A stretch of 64,000 nucleotides of DNA, taken from contig MU119329.1 in the NCBI GenBank assembly GCA_014904845.1, positions 1,510-65,509 of the forward strand, written 5' to 3'. Below the pieces are notes generated by a model. That model made no database searches and was not told the DNA's origin. It was given only the letters and a program-made list of their open reading frames with translations. Shown one piece after another: positions 13,036 to 25,070 of the stretch. The translations under genes and the position numbers were made by a program. This DNA is from Acephala macrosclerotiorum. Its lineage: Eukaryota > Ascomycota > Leotiomycetes > Helotiales > Mollisiaceae. Numbering within the stretch: position 1 is the stretch's first letter; each line of letters starts with the position of its first letter.

Positions 13036-14677
13036 TCACTCATTGTCCCAGTTGGAGTAGATATACTCCCGAAACTTCTTTCCCCAGAAGTTGACTGGGA
13101 AGCCAACAAGTCCCACCAACCAAGTCAAGGCCGCCAACTCAACATAGGTAGTTCCAAGCCCTTGTGAAGCTATCCATGGCGCAATATTAGAGCCCAGTAC
13201 AAAGCTCAACCCATACCCTCCTGCACCAACTATGACAATGGCAGGACCAGCCCACCGGGGAAATGCCTCCGTAACCCACAAGGCGTTGGATGTGAAAAGC
13301 GAGATGGCGCTGAAGTAATCCAGTCCCACGAAGAAGAGAATATATCTCCTATCCCATTGTCTCTCTGCAGCGACACCGAACAATGCTAGACTGACTGAGC
13401 TAGTAACAACTGGCAAGATGAAAGACGGCAGGTAATGTTCAGGCTCATGTACTCCTCGGTTGCGTCGGGCAAGGATACGAGTGACCCAGCTAGTGAGGAT
13501 TCCAGAGGCCGGAAATGCCATCAATGCCCCAAGGAACGGACTGAATTTTGCAAGTCCGATTTCCTGGAAGGTGAAGTTGTATGGAGGGGCCATGAGCAGC
13601 TCGACGTAGGTTGCGCAGGTGATGACCATGCCACCGAACACGAATGCGTTCAGAATCAATACCCAGAGAATCAACGGGTTGAACGTGCAGATTAGGATTT
13701 GACGAGGGAATGCCTTCATTGCCAGCCATCCGCCAGTTGTCGTTCGATTCCAGAATATCACACGCATCAAAGACGCAGACCGTGTCTCTGGAATGGCCGG
13801 GGTTGGCTTTCCACCGGGTACCTCGTCCCACTTTGAGTATATTGTGACATTGCCACTCTCATTTTGAGCTAGAACATGTCCGTCAAATGCCATGGGCTGG
13901 CGCTGGAAGTAGGTCTCCGGAGACAAGACAAGTGCGAGGACGATGGTGAGAGCACAAGGTCCTAGCCATGCCCAGTAGAAAGTTCTCCAGGATCCTCTAG
14001 AAACGATGTATGGGGTCAACGCAAGGCCAACGTTGGAGAAGGCATTGCAGAGACTCCAGAAGAGCGCAATGTATCGAGGGCGTTGGTGGATGAAGGTGAG
14101 GTCGATTATCATGAGTATCATCTAGGAATTGTTAGCGGTGGATGTGTTGATGGAAGAACACATACTGTACTCGGGGAGATAGACCCTGCGATTCCTTGAA
14201 GGCATCTTGCTGCGAGGTGCATATAAAAGCTTCGGGACATGGCAGCCATTAACGTTGATAGTGTGAGGAGGAGCGAACACAGTAGGAAGACAGGTCTTCG
14301 ACCGATGGCAATGGAGATCGGCACCCAAATCAAGGCACCAATTCCCCAGAACACGCATGGGACCGAAGATAACACATCGAGTCGGAGAGGGGCAATGTCC
14401 TACGTTGTCAGATTTGTTTCTCTGTGGTTGGGTGAGGTACCTTTGGGGAATATTCATCTCGTAGTGCATGTAGGAGAAGACTCGTGCCCTGCACTTGGAC
14501 CAATCCGATGGTTGAGAATACAGACATGGAAAACAGGACGAGGAATCTTTTGAAGTTGGTCCATTTCAGAGGGTCGTTTGGTGATCGGGATGGGATGGGT
14601 AGCTGGAGAGTCTCTCCATTTGAGGTTATGAGGAAAACGCTGCCTTTTTTGCCGTACTCTGCCCTTTTCTCGGCCAT
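13036..14677 (-). CDS. MFS transporter (DHA1/HOL-like)
   Basis: This is a major facilitator superfamily proton-coupled transporter of the plasma membrane. Exons 14677-14441, 14399-14166 and 14121-13036 sum to 1,557 nt, or 518 aa. Both short introns (41 and 44 nt) are in phase 0. The cytosolic N-terminus contains NDPLKWTNFKRF, common in fungal MFS proteins, then the first membrane helix. The signature loop between helices 2 and 3 is present as GRRPVFLLCS. RCLQGIAGS follows the fourth helix region. YFQRQP lies in the central loop, and there are about six more helices with NRGVHEPEHYLP in the last cytosolic loop. The substrate is unknown. Its position beside the NmrA-like gene and the Zn2Cys6 regulator suggests it imports or exports the compound that the module handles, which is inference. 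Confidence 0.92.
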
Positions 14678-15865
14678 TTTTAAGGATATCTTTGCTCGAA
14701 ATCATTAACGTGGCGTGTCGAAGGATTATAACGATGACGCTGTCGTCTCGCTTGCACGGACCATGAGGTAAGTTTGTGTTTTGAAACTTTCTTCTAACTT
14801 TTTCCCACGAAGGTTTCCCACCAAGAAAACTCAAAGTCTTCGTGTGGTATGGCGGGGTATATAGCCGAACTAGTTGACTTCCCCGCATGCCGAGAGTCTG
14901 TGGGAAATGAGCATCAGAGAAACCACTTCAAACTTAAGTGTGCTTGGGCCCGTTCGGATGAAACCGATCTTTCTGTTTTGAGTCTATTGAAACAATAAAG
15001 TTCCTGGCCTAGCGCTGGAAAAGCAAGAAGCCGCGCTGCATTTAAAGTTTAGTCTGAAGATCCACGGACGGGTTCCTCGCAAGCTTCGAAACAAGGCACG
15101 GACCACGGACAATGCTCCGGCGGTTGGCTTCCCGAGGCTGGTACATGTGACCCTCGCTTAGCCCCTTTCCGTTCCTCATGCCTCAGTCAAAGGGTATTCA
15201 ATCAATTGCAGACTCTCGGATGCTTGCGGTCAGGTTCAATGGCCACTGACTTTCAGATAATGGTGAAGAAATAAAATGTGGCTAATAAGGTCGTTGCGCG
15301 GTAATTAATGGCCCAAGAGATGTAGTTATACATTGTGTGATTGGGGACAAGTTTCGGCATCTGGGATATGTTGAAGTCAGGGGTCGATGCCCCACTCTTT
15401 AAATGATGATCGGCAGGACATTCATACTGTACGAAGTAAAATAATGCTTCAATCAATGAATATTGATCACTCGCAACACCTCCGTCTGACAGGATATGCG
15501 AGTTGAGGTTCTGCGTGTGCTGCGGACGCGGGCGCGATTCTGATGCCGGTTGTGATGCGTATTGACCAACCGTGTAGTAACCTGCCCATACGGAAAACAC
15601 ATCTAGTTCTTAGTGTTTCTGCAACTTGGATGCCCGAACAACCACATAGCTAGGTGTTTGTTTGGAATGTGCTAAGTTGGAAGCTCGAGGAACCTTGAAC
15701 GGTGATGAATTCTCTGAATCATTGCATTGCCCCAGAGTGTTTCTACTCCCTGAGAGACACCGCTCCTTCTGCTGATGTTGCAGCGTAGCATCGTTAGCGC
15801 TGTTGCCAACCGGTCCCACGGCAGGTCGTATTTTGTTGGCCCCTTCCAGTGGTGCGGAAGTCAGA
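14678..15865. other. intergenic region
   Basis: This is the upstream region of the MFS gene. Open frames on both strands between 15253 and 15600 have no recognisable features, and no repeat boundary was found. Confidence 0.4.
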
Positions 15866-16306
15866 CTAAATATATGCCGAGGCTGCGTATCGATGCTGCG
15901 GCTCATGTTGGTAGCGGACAGTGTAAACAGGTCGCGCTTCTCTCTTTTTTGGCGGCGGAGAAGTAAGATCAATGACATCTGGGGCAGCACCGGCGATAGC
16001 AGCCTGTATAGTGGTGTTTCCTGTAGATGAAGAGGCGGCAAGGTCGCTATCTAGCTCCTGTGGTTGTGCGAGCGTACTTTTAACTGATCTTAGAGCCATG
16101 AGGTCCGAATATCGTTCCCCAAGGACTATTCTCCGAACTCGATCCTGAACGCTACTAATTAAAGCCTCCGTTCTATTGCGATGTTCCTCCCAGGTACCTC
16201 TCTCGCGGAAATACTGGACATTAACTTTCGTGAGCTGGAGGCGTCGTCGATGTTTGTATCGAAAGACTTTCGACCGGATGAATCCACTCCTCACCTCCGA
16301 CTGCAC
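15866..16306 (-). pseudogene. C-terminal relic of a prolyl-4-hydroxylase-like gene (third copy)
   Basis: The minus-strand reading contains KHRRRLQLTKVN, GTWEEHRNRTEAL, RRIVLGERYSDLMALRS and then DVIDLTSPPPKKRE. These align in order with the C-terminal end of the long damaged copy at 17.9-21.4 kb (VEEHLQKQI, YEDRIKDREM, VLLGEYYPS, SIECINLTSSPP). I see no matching upstream blocks, so only the last quarter is present. It may be a truncated duplicate. VIDLT fits a SUMO-interaction-type motif, although no function is shown. A plus-strand frame at 16181-16573 overlaps the 5' part. It carries basic PPRKKIR and LKRKA clusters and could be the real gene instead. Confidence 0.45.
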
Positions 16307-17294
16307 TTGAGTCTCAAGGGGAGATTAGGCATCAATAAAACTCCTTTTGCCCTCTCAACTGATAAAGAAGAAGGGGATGGGGAAGACCAAGACAATGATA
16401 ATATTAATGATGGGATTGGTGTCGAGCCTCCTCGGAAGAAGATCAGGAGTTGGCAGCCACGAGAATCTGCGATTGCTTTGTCGAGGGGAAAGGGCAAGCT
16501 TCCATTTGGGCGGTCAAGCAGTAGTCGCGTCAATAGCTCATCGGGTCCCTTGAAGCGGAAGGCTCAAGCGTGATTGACATTCCTACCTCCGTCTAGAAGA
16601 GAATGTGGGAAGGGACTTATGTTGCACAATAAAAAGCCAGGAATGTATAGATAGTTACATATGATACATAATAATAATGCCATGACAATGATTACGTATC
16701 TGCTCATCGACATTGGCATCTTGTAAGATCTTAGAAACTTGCAGTCTGATCTCTCACACGTCCTGCCCTAACGGGCAGGCCGGAATTTGAATAGATCCCA
16801 TGTTGGCGAACAGAAGCGCTTCAAATCCGTAGAGTTTCCGAAAGCTTGATGCCCTCACGAAAACATGAGAAGCTGAACCTTTGTGGCCGTGCCTTTTGTG
16901 AGCCTATCCGCACTGACACGTGATCATCGATTGGCCCCATTTTCGCTTGCCTACCTCGCCTACCCCGCACTGCATGCACAGTACAGTATCAAGTTCAGCG
17001 TCTGAAAGACCCCGAAATTCTCTACGAAGGCCTCATTGCCGAAAGCCTGCTTTGATTAGCTGTAACCTGGATTTAAGTTTCAGCATTCCCCCACAGTTTC
17101 GTCCTCGCATCTAGCACAATTATCCCAAGGTTGAGATCATCTTGAGCAACAATTACTCAACCATGCTTCGGCAACCGATTTGATAAGATATGAACCTCAA
17201 GATAACATGGAAATGTGTTAAATCCATTCCTCCTTGAATCGGTGATTTAGTCAACCATTTCAAGTTATTAATGATCAATTCCTCGACTACCTCG

Positions 17295-17822
17295 TCAATC
17301 CTTCGTTGCCGAACCCCTCATCCTCTTAGCTACACGCTCTTGGTGGGCAAAAGTCCTGAGATGACTTCTGAAATTGTGATGATTGCCTGCCTCTGCAGGG
17401 TATAGTTTATTGACCGCATCACTGCAGTCGAGACATTTGATGTATGGTATGTAACGCCAGGTTGCTTGGTGCGTGTTAGCCCTTAAAAATGAAATGCTGG
17501 GAGATCTACTACTTACCACCACATGGATCGGAGCCAGCTGTCCACTCAAGCTGCATTGTTTCCTCGAAAATGTCGTTCGGGAACTTTGATCGAAGGTTTT
17601 TTAAAAACTCGACAAGCAAGCTAGGCGGTGGAGGCTGGGTCAATGGTTAGTCTTTGATGTATGAACCCGAAGTTGTCATAATTTCGGTTAACGAACTTAC
17701 CGGTTCGCCGTCTGGACGCGGAGCTTCTGGGTGAGGCGTTGGTAGTGGAACATTAGTTCCAGTGAGGGAGTGCATCGACACAGGTTTGGGTACTTCACAA
17801 TATTTTGCTGCTCATCAAGTCG
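17295..17822 (-). pseudogene. Snf5-type C-terminal zinc-finger-like fragment
   Basis: Three exon-like pieces (17822-17701, 17634-17517, 17464-17295) are joined by canonical GTAAGT introns of 66 and 52 nt. They read ...PPSLLVEFLKNLRSKFPNDIFE...WRYIPYIKCLDC...LYPAEAG..NFRSHLRTFAHQERVAKRM. This follows the tail of fungal Snf5/Sfh1 chromatin-remodelling subunits as I remember it: FL..LR.KFP.D.FE..M, then P.I.C.DC.....LY.......NF..HL....H..RV, with a C-x2-C...H-x6-H finger. The SNF5 repeat domain itself is absent and I find no start codon that joins it to a longer protein. It is therefore either a truncated copy or the last exons of something continuing upstream. It lies directly downstream of the damaged oxygenase-like gene on the same strand. 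Confidence 0.4.
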
Positions 17823-17894
17823 TGGGTGTTTATGCGGTGTTTGGTATGGTAGTCCATAATGAGAAACATTCTCTCCATGCGACAGAGGCCTCTT

Positions 17895-20800
17895 TTACTG
17901 AGGTGGTGATGAGGTAAGGTTGATGCATTCGATGGAGGGATCTACCGCCGTTTTTGCCATCGGTCGGCAAATAATAAGACTGGGATAATATTCTCCAAGC
18001 AATACCTTCAGCTTCGAGCGGCCCATCTCCGTCATCGCCCTGACTAATTTGCTGCTTTGCATCTCCCGATCTTTGATCCGGTCCTCGTAATCTTGTCGAT
18101 CTTGGTGACAACAATGCCCTGTTCGTGGTAATGTGTTAGATTTCCAAGCCTGACTTCGGCAGTGATTTGTTTTTGCAAATGTTCTTCCACCGGGACAGTG
18201 AATCGAAACGAGGATGATATAGCATGCTCGTTCATCAGAAATGCGTCTAGAGTTTCGCATTCGTAATGATCAAGGCCGCATCCCAATGGTTGTCGAGACC
18301 AGTTCCGAACTCCCTGTGAAGGCGGGTCAGGGATGAGTTTGATGATAGAAGTGTCAAGGACAGTTATACAGAGATCTCGATACTGAGTTAGCTTTAAAGC
18401 CTCGGAATTGCCAATCAATTGAGCTAGCCGCTGGAGTAATGGCAAGAAAAACATCTCCAGATATGGCTGTGAAGAGACTTGAGTCTCGAAGAGCAGTTTG
18501 CCGACGAGCCGGTGGAGCTCGAGTCGGAGCTCGAGTTCGTAACACGCGAATAGAATTTTAGCCAAGCACTCGTGGTGGCGTGAGCTCACTATTTGTGTAT
18601 TCGTTGGCATGAGATACTCTTCAGAAAGCGCCATTAGGTGACTAAATATCCCCCGAATCTCAAGCTTATTGGCCCCCTGGAGTTGGGCAAGAAAATCCAG
18701 AATGTTGTCACCGGGTTGGGTCTTGATTCTCGAAATAATTCTTTCGGTAGTCAGCGAGTTTACCAATATATTGACGACTATACCAAAGCTTGGGAACTTA
18801 CATCATTCCGAATCTTTCGTCGCCATTCCACGAATGCTTTAATAAATTCCCAAGTCGTTGGCTGTCCGCGGAAGAGGCGAGCGTGAACGAAGCGATCAAT
18901 TCTTCATACTGGGCATGAATCCATGAGTCATCGTCCAGATACTTCGCTATCCTCTCTGTGAGGACCAGTCGACGATTGATGTCTTTGATGCCTTCAAGTT
19001 GGGTTGTTAGGCTGGAAAGAGGGCGAAATTAGTTTACGATGCTTAATGTAGAATTACCAGCTGCAAGGGGCTGGAAACATACCAAGAAAGTAGCCATTTT
19101 TTACCGTGGCGCTGTACCATTGTACCGATTGCCTCATAGGCTTCTTTGCAGGAGAAGGCGTATGGAAGAGCCTTGATAAACAAAGCCTTGCCGTTCAAGA
19201 TGGTGACAGAGTTGATCATGCAAGCACGCAATGCTGCATTCCCCGATGTTGCTGCGGTATCCCATGTGGCCCGTAACAATAGATTGTCACATATTTGGTG
19301 AACATCATCCCGCATGATGCAATTCGAGTGTTGAGAGGAATCGCGTCTGTTGAAATTGCGAAGAACTTGATTGACGCCCCAGCCATCGGGTTTTTCTCCC
19401 ACATAAAAAGTAGACTTTGTGCTCTCGAGGCATGATGATGGCCACCTAGGAATGATGAGAGGATGCTTGAGTAGTTGAGGTGAAAACTAACTGTTCTTGT
19501 ATATGTCTTCTCAATCCGGTCTTCGTCCTTGCCCACCCCAGCCTGTTCGTCATCAGGCTTGACGTTCTTGAAATAGTCTCCGTCAAGAAGATCCTCATCT
19601 CAGAACGTCCTCGCAAGATCTTGAAATAGGCCTGTGTCGTCGTGGTCCGCGAAATTGGTTACACACAAATCGACTTTGTCTCCAGGGTTCTCGTCATGAT
19701 GCCTCTGCGAGCTTCCACGCCTATTTTCATCGTCGCTATCATCGGCTCGCTCGAGAGTAGTTCTTTCCATGCTCGCCAAGCAGAGGTAGAAATCTGTTTC
19801 TAGGCAAACAGTATCCAGCTGCCTGACAATATACCCATCGATTCCACAAAGCTTGTCAAATGAGACTGGATTCCCATCGCAATCTTGGTAATCATCTAAC
19901 ACGATACCCATAGATTTGTGATACAATTTTTCTTTCTGTTGACTCTAGCTTGATAACATACTGTTGAGTTCTGAAGTTCCATCCGTTCTCATTGGTGTGA
20001 TATAGATCGGCTTAAGAACTGCATGTTCGAGTGTGTAACGAAGCACAAGTCGATAGCCTGAGCAGAGTCGTGTGCTAGTCATGCTCACACCAGGGAACTG
20101 ATAGCTGGATTAGCATGTGTGTATATTTAAATAACATCCATGTACTTACCCAAGCAAGGCACGAGCAATCGTACTCCGATTCTGGTCGGCCGCAGAAATT
20201 GTTCTCTCTTCCACCATACTGAAAGTTAAACCATATATCGCCGTGTTGTGACGGCAATGCAGCTTCGAAGATCCCGAAAGCCGATGGAGAAAGCGTTGGC
20301 CTATCTTCAGATCAGTCGCAAATCATGGTTGGGAGGAACTAATAAATTTACTCACGTATCATTGGTTTCAACAATGCTACCAGGCTCATACAAGATCAAG
20401 GACGACTTGATGTGTCTGATCCCCCTCTTGAATTCTTTGATCTCAAGAGCGCAATTGATCTTTTCTAACATTGACTTCAAGAATACCTCCCAATAAGGAT
20501 TTCTCGTTTCCCACAGGCCCTGGGGAATCTGCCAAGAATTCATAGTTTCCATATCGATATCCTCAGCATCAATGGCAGCGACCATCATCGACGCAGAGGC
20601 TGCCTTGACCCTCTCAATATCTCCTTCAGGAAGGGGAAAACCGACCATCCCATGACCCCAGAGGTGTAGGCCAGGATTTGGCGCCTCTTTCGAGTTCTCG
20701 TGGTATGCGAACTTCGCTCCTTCCTTCGCATTCCGGAAATAGTCTCGAAGCCGATGTTTGATCTGATGATACGGGATAAGAGGCTCAGTCGCAGTGAGAG

Positions 20801-21352
20801 CTTTGCATCCGACATTGGCCAGCCTCTCCAATTTGACTGCCAAAGAAGTTTCGGTGATATCACCAGAAGGTGAGTAGGTCTTCAAGTGTTCATTTCCCAC
20901 ATGTGTCGCGGGCAGTGGCATTGCAGTCGAGTCTGTCTTCTGTATCTCGGCGATTCGTATCTTTGTCGAGTCCGCAGAAGCACTTCCCGCAGCCTTCACA
21001 CTGGTTGCCTCGCAGTTTATTGCTTTCTGGCCTGGCTGGATGACAGCTGCTTCCTGTGGCGTTTGGCTTGACTCTTTCCTTACTGCTACCAAGTTCCCAC
21101 CACAAGCCACCCTCTTCTTTAGGGTTGCTTCGAATCTGACTTCTTTCGCGATTTCCCCTATAGCTTCCTTCGTCTTGGTATTGGATGATATGAATGGACA
21201 TGAAGATTGTCTTCCTCTGAGACCTCCTCTTTGATCGGATTCTCATTGCCATCGCTCCGAAAATCATTTACAACGTCCTTCCCTTTGTGGTTTTCGATAT
21301 CTGATATGGCCTCGGAGTCCTCAATCACCCATACGTTGCGGTCCGTGGTCAT
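17895..21352 (-). pseudogene. large prolyl 4-hydroxylase-like (2OG oxygenase) gene, damaged (copy B)
   Basis: The protein starts at ATG 21352 with MTTDRNVWVIEDSE and runs through at least eight exons. Recognisable family blocks are GHGMVGFPLPEGDIERVK, NSWQIP, NPYWEVF, SSLILYEPGSIVETNDT, AFGIFEAALPS, SGYRLVLRYTLEH, VAIIMPRE, PGDNILDFLAQLQ, CETLDAFL and IVVTKIDK. This is the order of large fungal 2OG-Fe(II) oxygenase/prolyl-4-hydroxylase proteins. The iron ligands look lost. The usual FxxHxDTEK is ETNDTPT, and the usual DxEHEV..SGYR is PGVSMTSTRLCSGYR, so the distal His position is Met; the Arg is kept. Breaks include TAG at 19945-19947 where copy A has Trp, TGA at 19600-19602, a frame change near 19410 and another near 18085. 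A frame change near 21170-21220 could be an intron. I read it as a recently disabled pseudo-oxygenase gene. Confidence 0.65.
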
Positions 21353-21856
21353 GACGACCTACCCCAACTGTCACTGAATCAGCATATATCCGAGGAAGCA
21401 TCGTCTGGGCTGAAGACTAATCTCTAGCCTTTGTAAGTGCGGTGAATTAGGGCTTCCTCAATTGGACTTCCATTCACATTGGCGTCGAAACCAAAACCAG
21501 ACGAAGTCAGCAGCCACGCATATAAACCACAAGAACACTCACTAACAAAGAACAGCTTTGGAGCTTTGCTGAGACATGGGACGTGGGGACAATTGCTGAT
21601 GTTAAGATAATGCGGGGACGCGTTGAAGAAACGAGCTCAAACATTCTGCCGCTGGGCTCACCGCCTAACGTTGACTGTCGCACGTGATCGACAAGGCCCC
21701 CCTTTTCTCCTTCGCTACGCCGCGGTAGAGTGTTGTGAGGAAAGCCGGTGCATCATGTCAAAAGCCATAATCCTAGGAGAGTATTTATCTGAAGTATTGA
21801 CCATCTCTTGAACCAAACGTCAAAGTTCCAATGTTCATAAGTTTACAAGACCTCTA

Positions 21857-21981
21857 TCCCTTCGTCCGCTGAGACATGTCCTAACGCTAAGCAAAGGAGA
21901 TTCGCTTAACTAGCGCTCATAATTTTATGTACCTTTACATACAAATTTATGCGTCAAAATACCTCAACTAAATGAAATCGC
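21857..21981 (+). repeat. left terminal inverted repeat
   Basis: The 125-bp left end of the element pairs with 23797-23921. It runs from TCCCTTCGTCC inward to AAATGAAATCGC. Confidence 0.9.
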
Positions 21982-23796
21982 GTTTACTCGTTCTCTATAA
22001 AAAAGCGCGTTCTAATGAAGAATTCTAGCGATTATTTCAGCTCTAATTATAGCGGCAATTCAAATTTACTATTACAACGTGCAAAGCGAAAATTACAAGT
22101 TCTAAAGAATATTCTTGAAAAATTAGATTTTATCGATAAAGTTTTATATATTTCATTTAAAATCGAGTTTTTACAAAACTCGAAACCGCTTTTACTTTTT
22201 TTTTTTTCTTCGAATCTATATTTATTCGATTATTTCAATTTGTTTTTTACTTTCGATTTTTTTAAAACGATTACGAAAAATATTAATCGATACGCTAATA
22301 TATATAGATTTTAAATACAATAAAAAAAAACACGAAAATAAAAAAATTTATTACTAAAAAAATATTACGTATTTATTGACGTTATTTTATATATAAGTAT
22401 TTACTATAAGTTTTAAATCGAATTATATTAGAATTCAAATTTTAATAAAAAAATTTTATATACGATTTCAATTTATATATTTCGCTATCGCTTCGAATAA
22501 ATTAAATATTATTACTATATTTCGAATTTTAAAAGTAACGAATACAATAATTATTAGTTCTTTACTAATAAGATCTAGTAATATAAATTGGAATTTTTTA
22601 TTTCAATTATTCAAATTTTTTGTTAAAAGTATTATTTTTTTTCGTTAAAAGTAAATATTAACAAAATTATAATACGATTTTTTGATCGATAAATATATTT
22701 TTTATTTATTTATTTTTTATTTTATTATTTTACTATTTTATTAATAAATAGTTATTTACAAGTTTATATACATTTACAAAATGTCTAAAAAATCTATTAA
22801 AAAAAAATACAAAGTTTACAAAATCGCGAACTATAAATATATATACGAGTAAATATAGAGTTCAAAAAAAAAAAAATTGTAAACTCTAATTAAATATTTA
22901 TTTTTTATTTTTATCGATTTTTTTGTACACTCTTTAGTTTTAATACTTTTTCGACGATATATTACTATTTATATGAATAATTACTTTATTTTAATCTCTT
23001 TATTTGTAGAACTATAGATTTGCAAATTTGGTATTGTAAAAATTACGCGCTCGTATAAAGCGTTTTTTGATTTTTTGTTGATAATAAAAAAACGATTTAT
23101 GAAAAAGTTTCTTTAAAATACTTTTATTGCGACAATTGAGTAAAATATACTTTATATCGTTTAGTAAAATAATAATATTGTTTTTGAATTAAATAATATT
23201 CATACTGTGAATAAAATAAAAAATTGAATAAAAAAAAAAAAAAAGCGTTTTACAAAGACGTTAATAAATAGAGTTTTTATACGAAAAGTTTTTAAGAACA
23301 ATTCTATTAAAAAGTTTTCGATTTCTTGTTTTATCGACGATTATAATTAGAATATAAAAAGTATAGACTTAGTAAATCAATTTAAAAAAGCGTACGAAAT
23401 TCATAAGTTTAATTTTAAAAACTAATAATCGTTATTTTATTGATTAATCAATTTTGTTTGTATAAACGATTATCGATTTTATAAGTTCTATATAAATAAA
23501 AAATCTTTAATGTAATTGCAATTTAAAATCGAGTTTTATTGTAAACTTTTAAGATATTCGAAAAAAGTTAAATTATAGAGTTTAAAAGTAAAATTAGAGA
23601 GTAAAAAAGTATTTAATTCTAAAAATGAACGTTTTTACTATTGAAAAAAGCGTTTTAAAAGTATTTGTATTTAGTGTTTATATAATTAAAAATGCAAAAA
23701 AGTCCTTGAGAGATTTGTAGAGAGTAAAGCGACGCGCTTATATAGTGATTGTAAGTTTTGTAATGTTAATTTATGTAAGGTGAGAAATTGCTAAGT

Positions 23797-23921
23797 GCGA
23801 TTTTATTCAGTTGAGGTACTTTAACGCATAAATTTGTATGTAAAGGTACATAAAATTATGAGCGCTAGTTAAGCGAATCTCCTCTGCTTAGCGTTGGGAC
23901 ATGTCTCAGCGGACGAAGGGA
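23797..23921 (-). repeat. right terminal inverted repeat
   Basis: The 125-bp right end is the reverse complement of 21857-21981 apart from six transition differences. It is followed by TA. Confidence 0.9.
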
Positions 23922-24106
23922 TACACAATGAGAATGGTCGACATTGACTTTATCACAGGCAAAGGCTATAGTGTGGGTGTAAAGTGTCTGTTCATGATCT
24001 CTCTTTGTCTAGAGACGAGATGAGGATATATATAACATTAAACACGTGACCACCCTAACAGACTTCCTCCCCACTCTGATTCTCGATCGAAATGGTTCTT
24101 CGGTTT

Positions 24107-25070
24107 TCATCGGCTAGCCATCGAGCCTGAAAGCTTCTGTGACGGTTGCATATCGTCGGCATTCCAGTTCTGCTGGAATGTGTTCAACAACGGCGACTCG
24201 TGCTTGCGCTTCAGAACATCAACCGTGTCACTGGATGCCGGCTTAGCAACGAGAGCTAGAGCAGATCTACTATTAGAAGTAGGCTTCTGGGATTTCTGAG
24301 ATGGGCTAGCTGTGCCATTCTTCTCCAGGGATCCCTCTTCTGAAGCGGATTGGTCGACAAGTGGCTCTAGCTCGATTGTCTTGCACGACAGTATCGTAAT
24401 CAGGGCCTCCAAGTACACCTTGTAACCTCCTTCTCCCTATATAGAATAGCAATTTCTTGGTTATGGCATTATGATCATTTCATTCTTAGATGTTAATATT
24501 GCACTACCTCTCAAGCTATTCTAACCGAAGGCGCGAAGTGGCTGTCCGGTCACTTTTACGTCCTTTATTTGTCTGTTAGAGCTTGATACTTGATCGTATC
24601 AAGTTAGTCTTGTTCCTCTTCCAGTGGTCAAAGACCTTTTGGGGGATCTGATCTCCAAGGTGGTCTGCGGCGGTGCGTGAAAGCTTTACATCCGGCTGTT
24701 TCTCGGTTGGGTGTATTAAGAATCTGTCCTAGATCTGGCAACTGTTACAGCCACATTTACGTGGATCTTGCCTCCAGCCCTTCTGTACCGCTGGCTTCGG
24801 CGTACTTTTCTTGGTGGCCCAGAAATTTTTGACCTTTCCAAATAGATACTTAGACAGCGGCGACTCGGGAAGGGAGGCAAGAAGCCCGTAGTTCGACGTC
24901 GAAATCTCAATATCACATTTTCCATTTCTGTCTTTGGATCCGAGCTGTTGGTACTCTAGCCCGAACTCTGGGTGAGCAAACCTGAGGTGGGCCACGTTGG
25001 ACAAGGGAGCTTGATTAGTACAGAAGGCGACTCCCGGCCACTCCGACTTAAGATTTAAGATGAGAATCAA
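24107..25070 (-). pseudogene. hypothetical protein remnants
   Basis: Two minus-strand pieces look protein-like. The first (24107-24418) is serine/lysine-rich, with SASEEGSLEKNG and VLKRKHESPLLNTF. The second (24729-25070) contains EWPGVAFCTNQAPLSNVAHL, HPEFGLEYQ and a Cys-rich end (KCGCNSC), perhaps a decayed C2H2 finger. I recognise neither, and no intron joint connects them convincingly. They could be an abandoned 3' neighbour of the nuclease-like gene or debris trapped beside the 2-kb transposon. Confidence 0.3.

Larger units (their letters stand above)
21857..23921. mobile_element. 2,065-bp RIP-degraded TIR DNA transposon with TA duplication
   Basis: The ends are inverted repeats of 125 bp with six differences, all transitions. 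The tip is TCCCTTCGTCCGCTGAGACA, and TA flanks both sides (21855-21856 and 23922-23923). The interior is extremely A/T-rich with long poly-A/T runs and no surviving transposase. The length and TA duplication fit a Tc1/mariner-superfamily (Fot1/pogo-type) element inactivated by RIP. Superfamily assignment rests on these two traits only. Confidence 0.85.

Noticed and set aside
16181..16573. Plus-strand 130-codon frame with basic clusters (PPRKKIR, LKRKA)
   Set aside because: It overlaps the minus-strand reading that aligns to the oxygenase-like C-terminus. With no start context or homologous blocks I preferred the minus strand, but it remains an alternative.
22015..22314. 99-codon plus-strand frame inside the AT-rich transposon
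   Set aside because: The protein is dominated by Phe, Leu, Asn and Lys, as expected from AT-rich RIP sequence. It has no transposase motifs.
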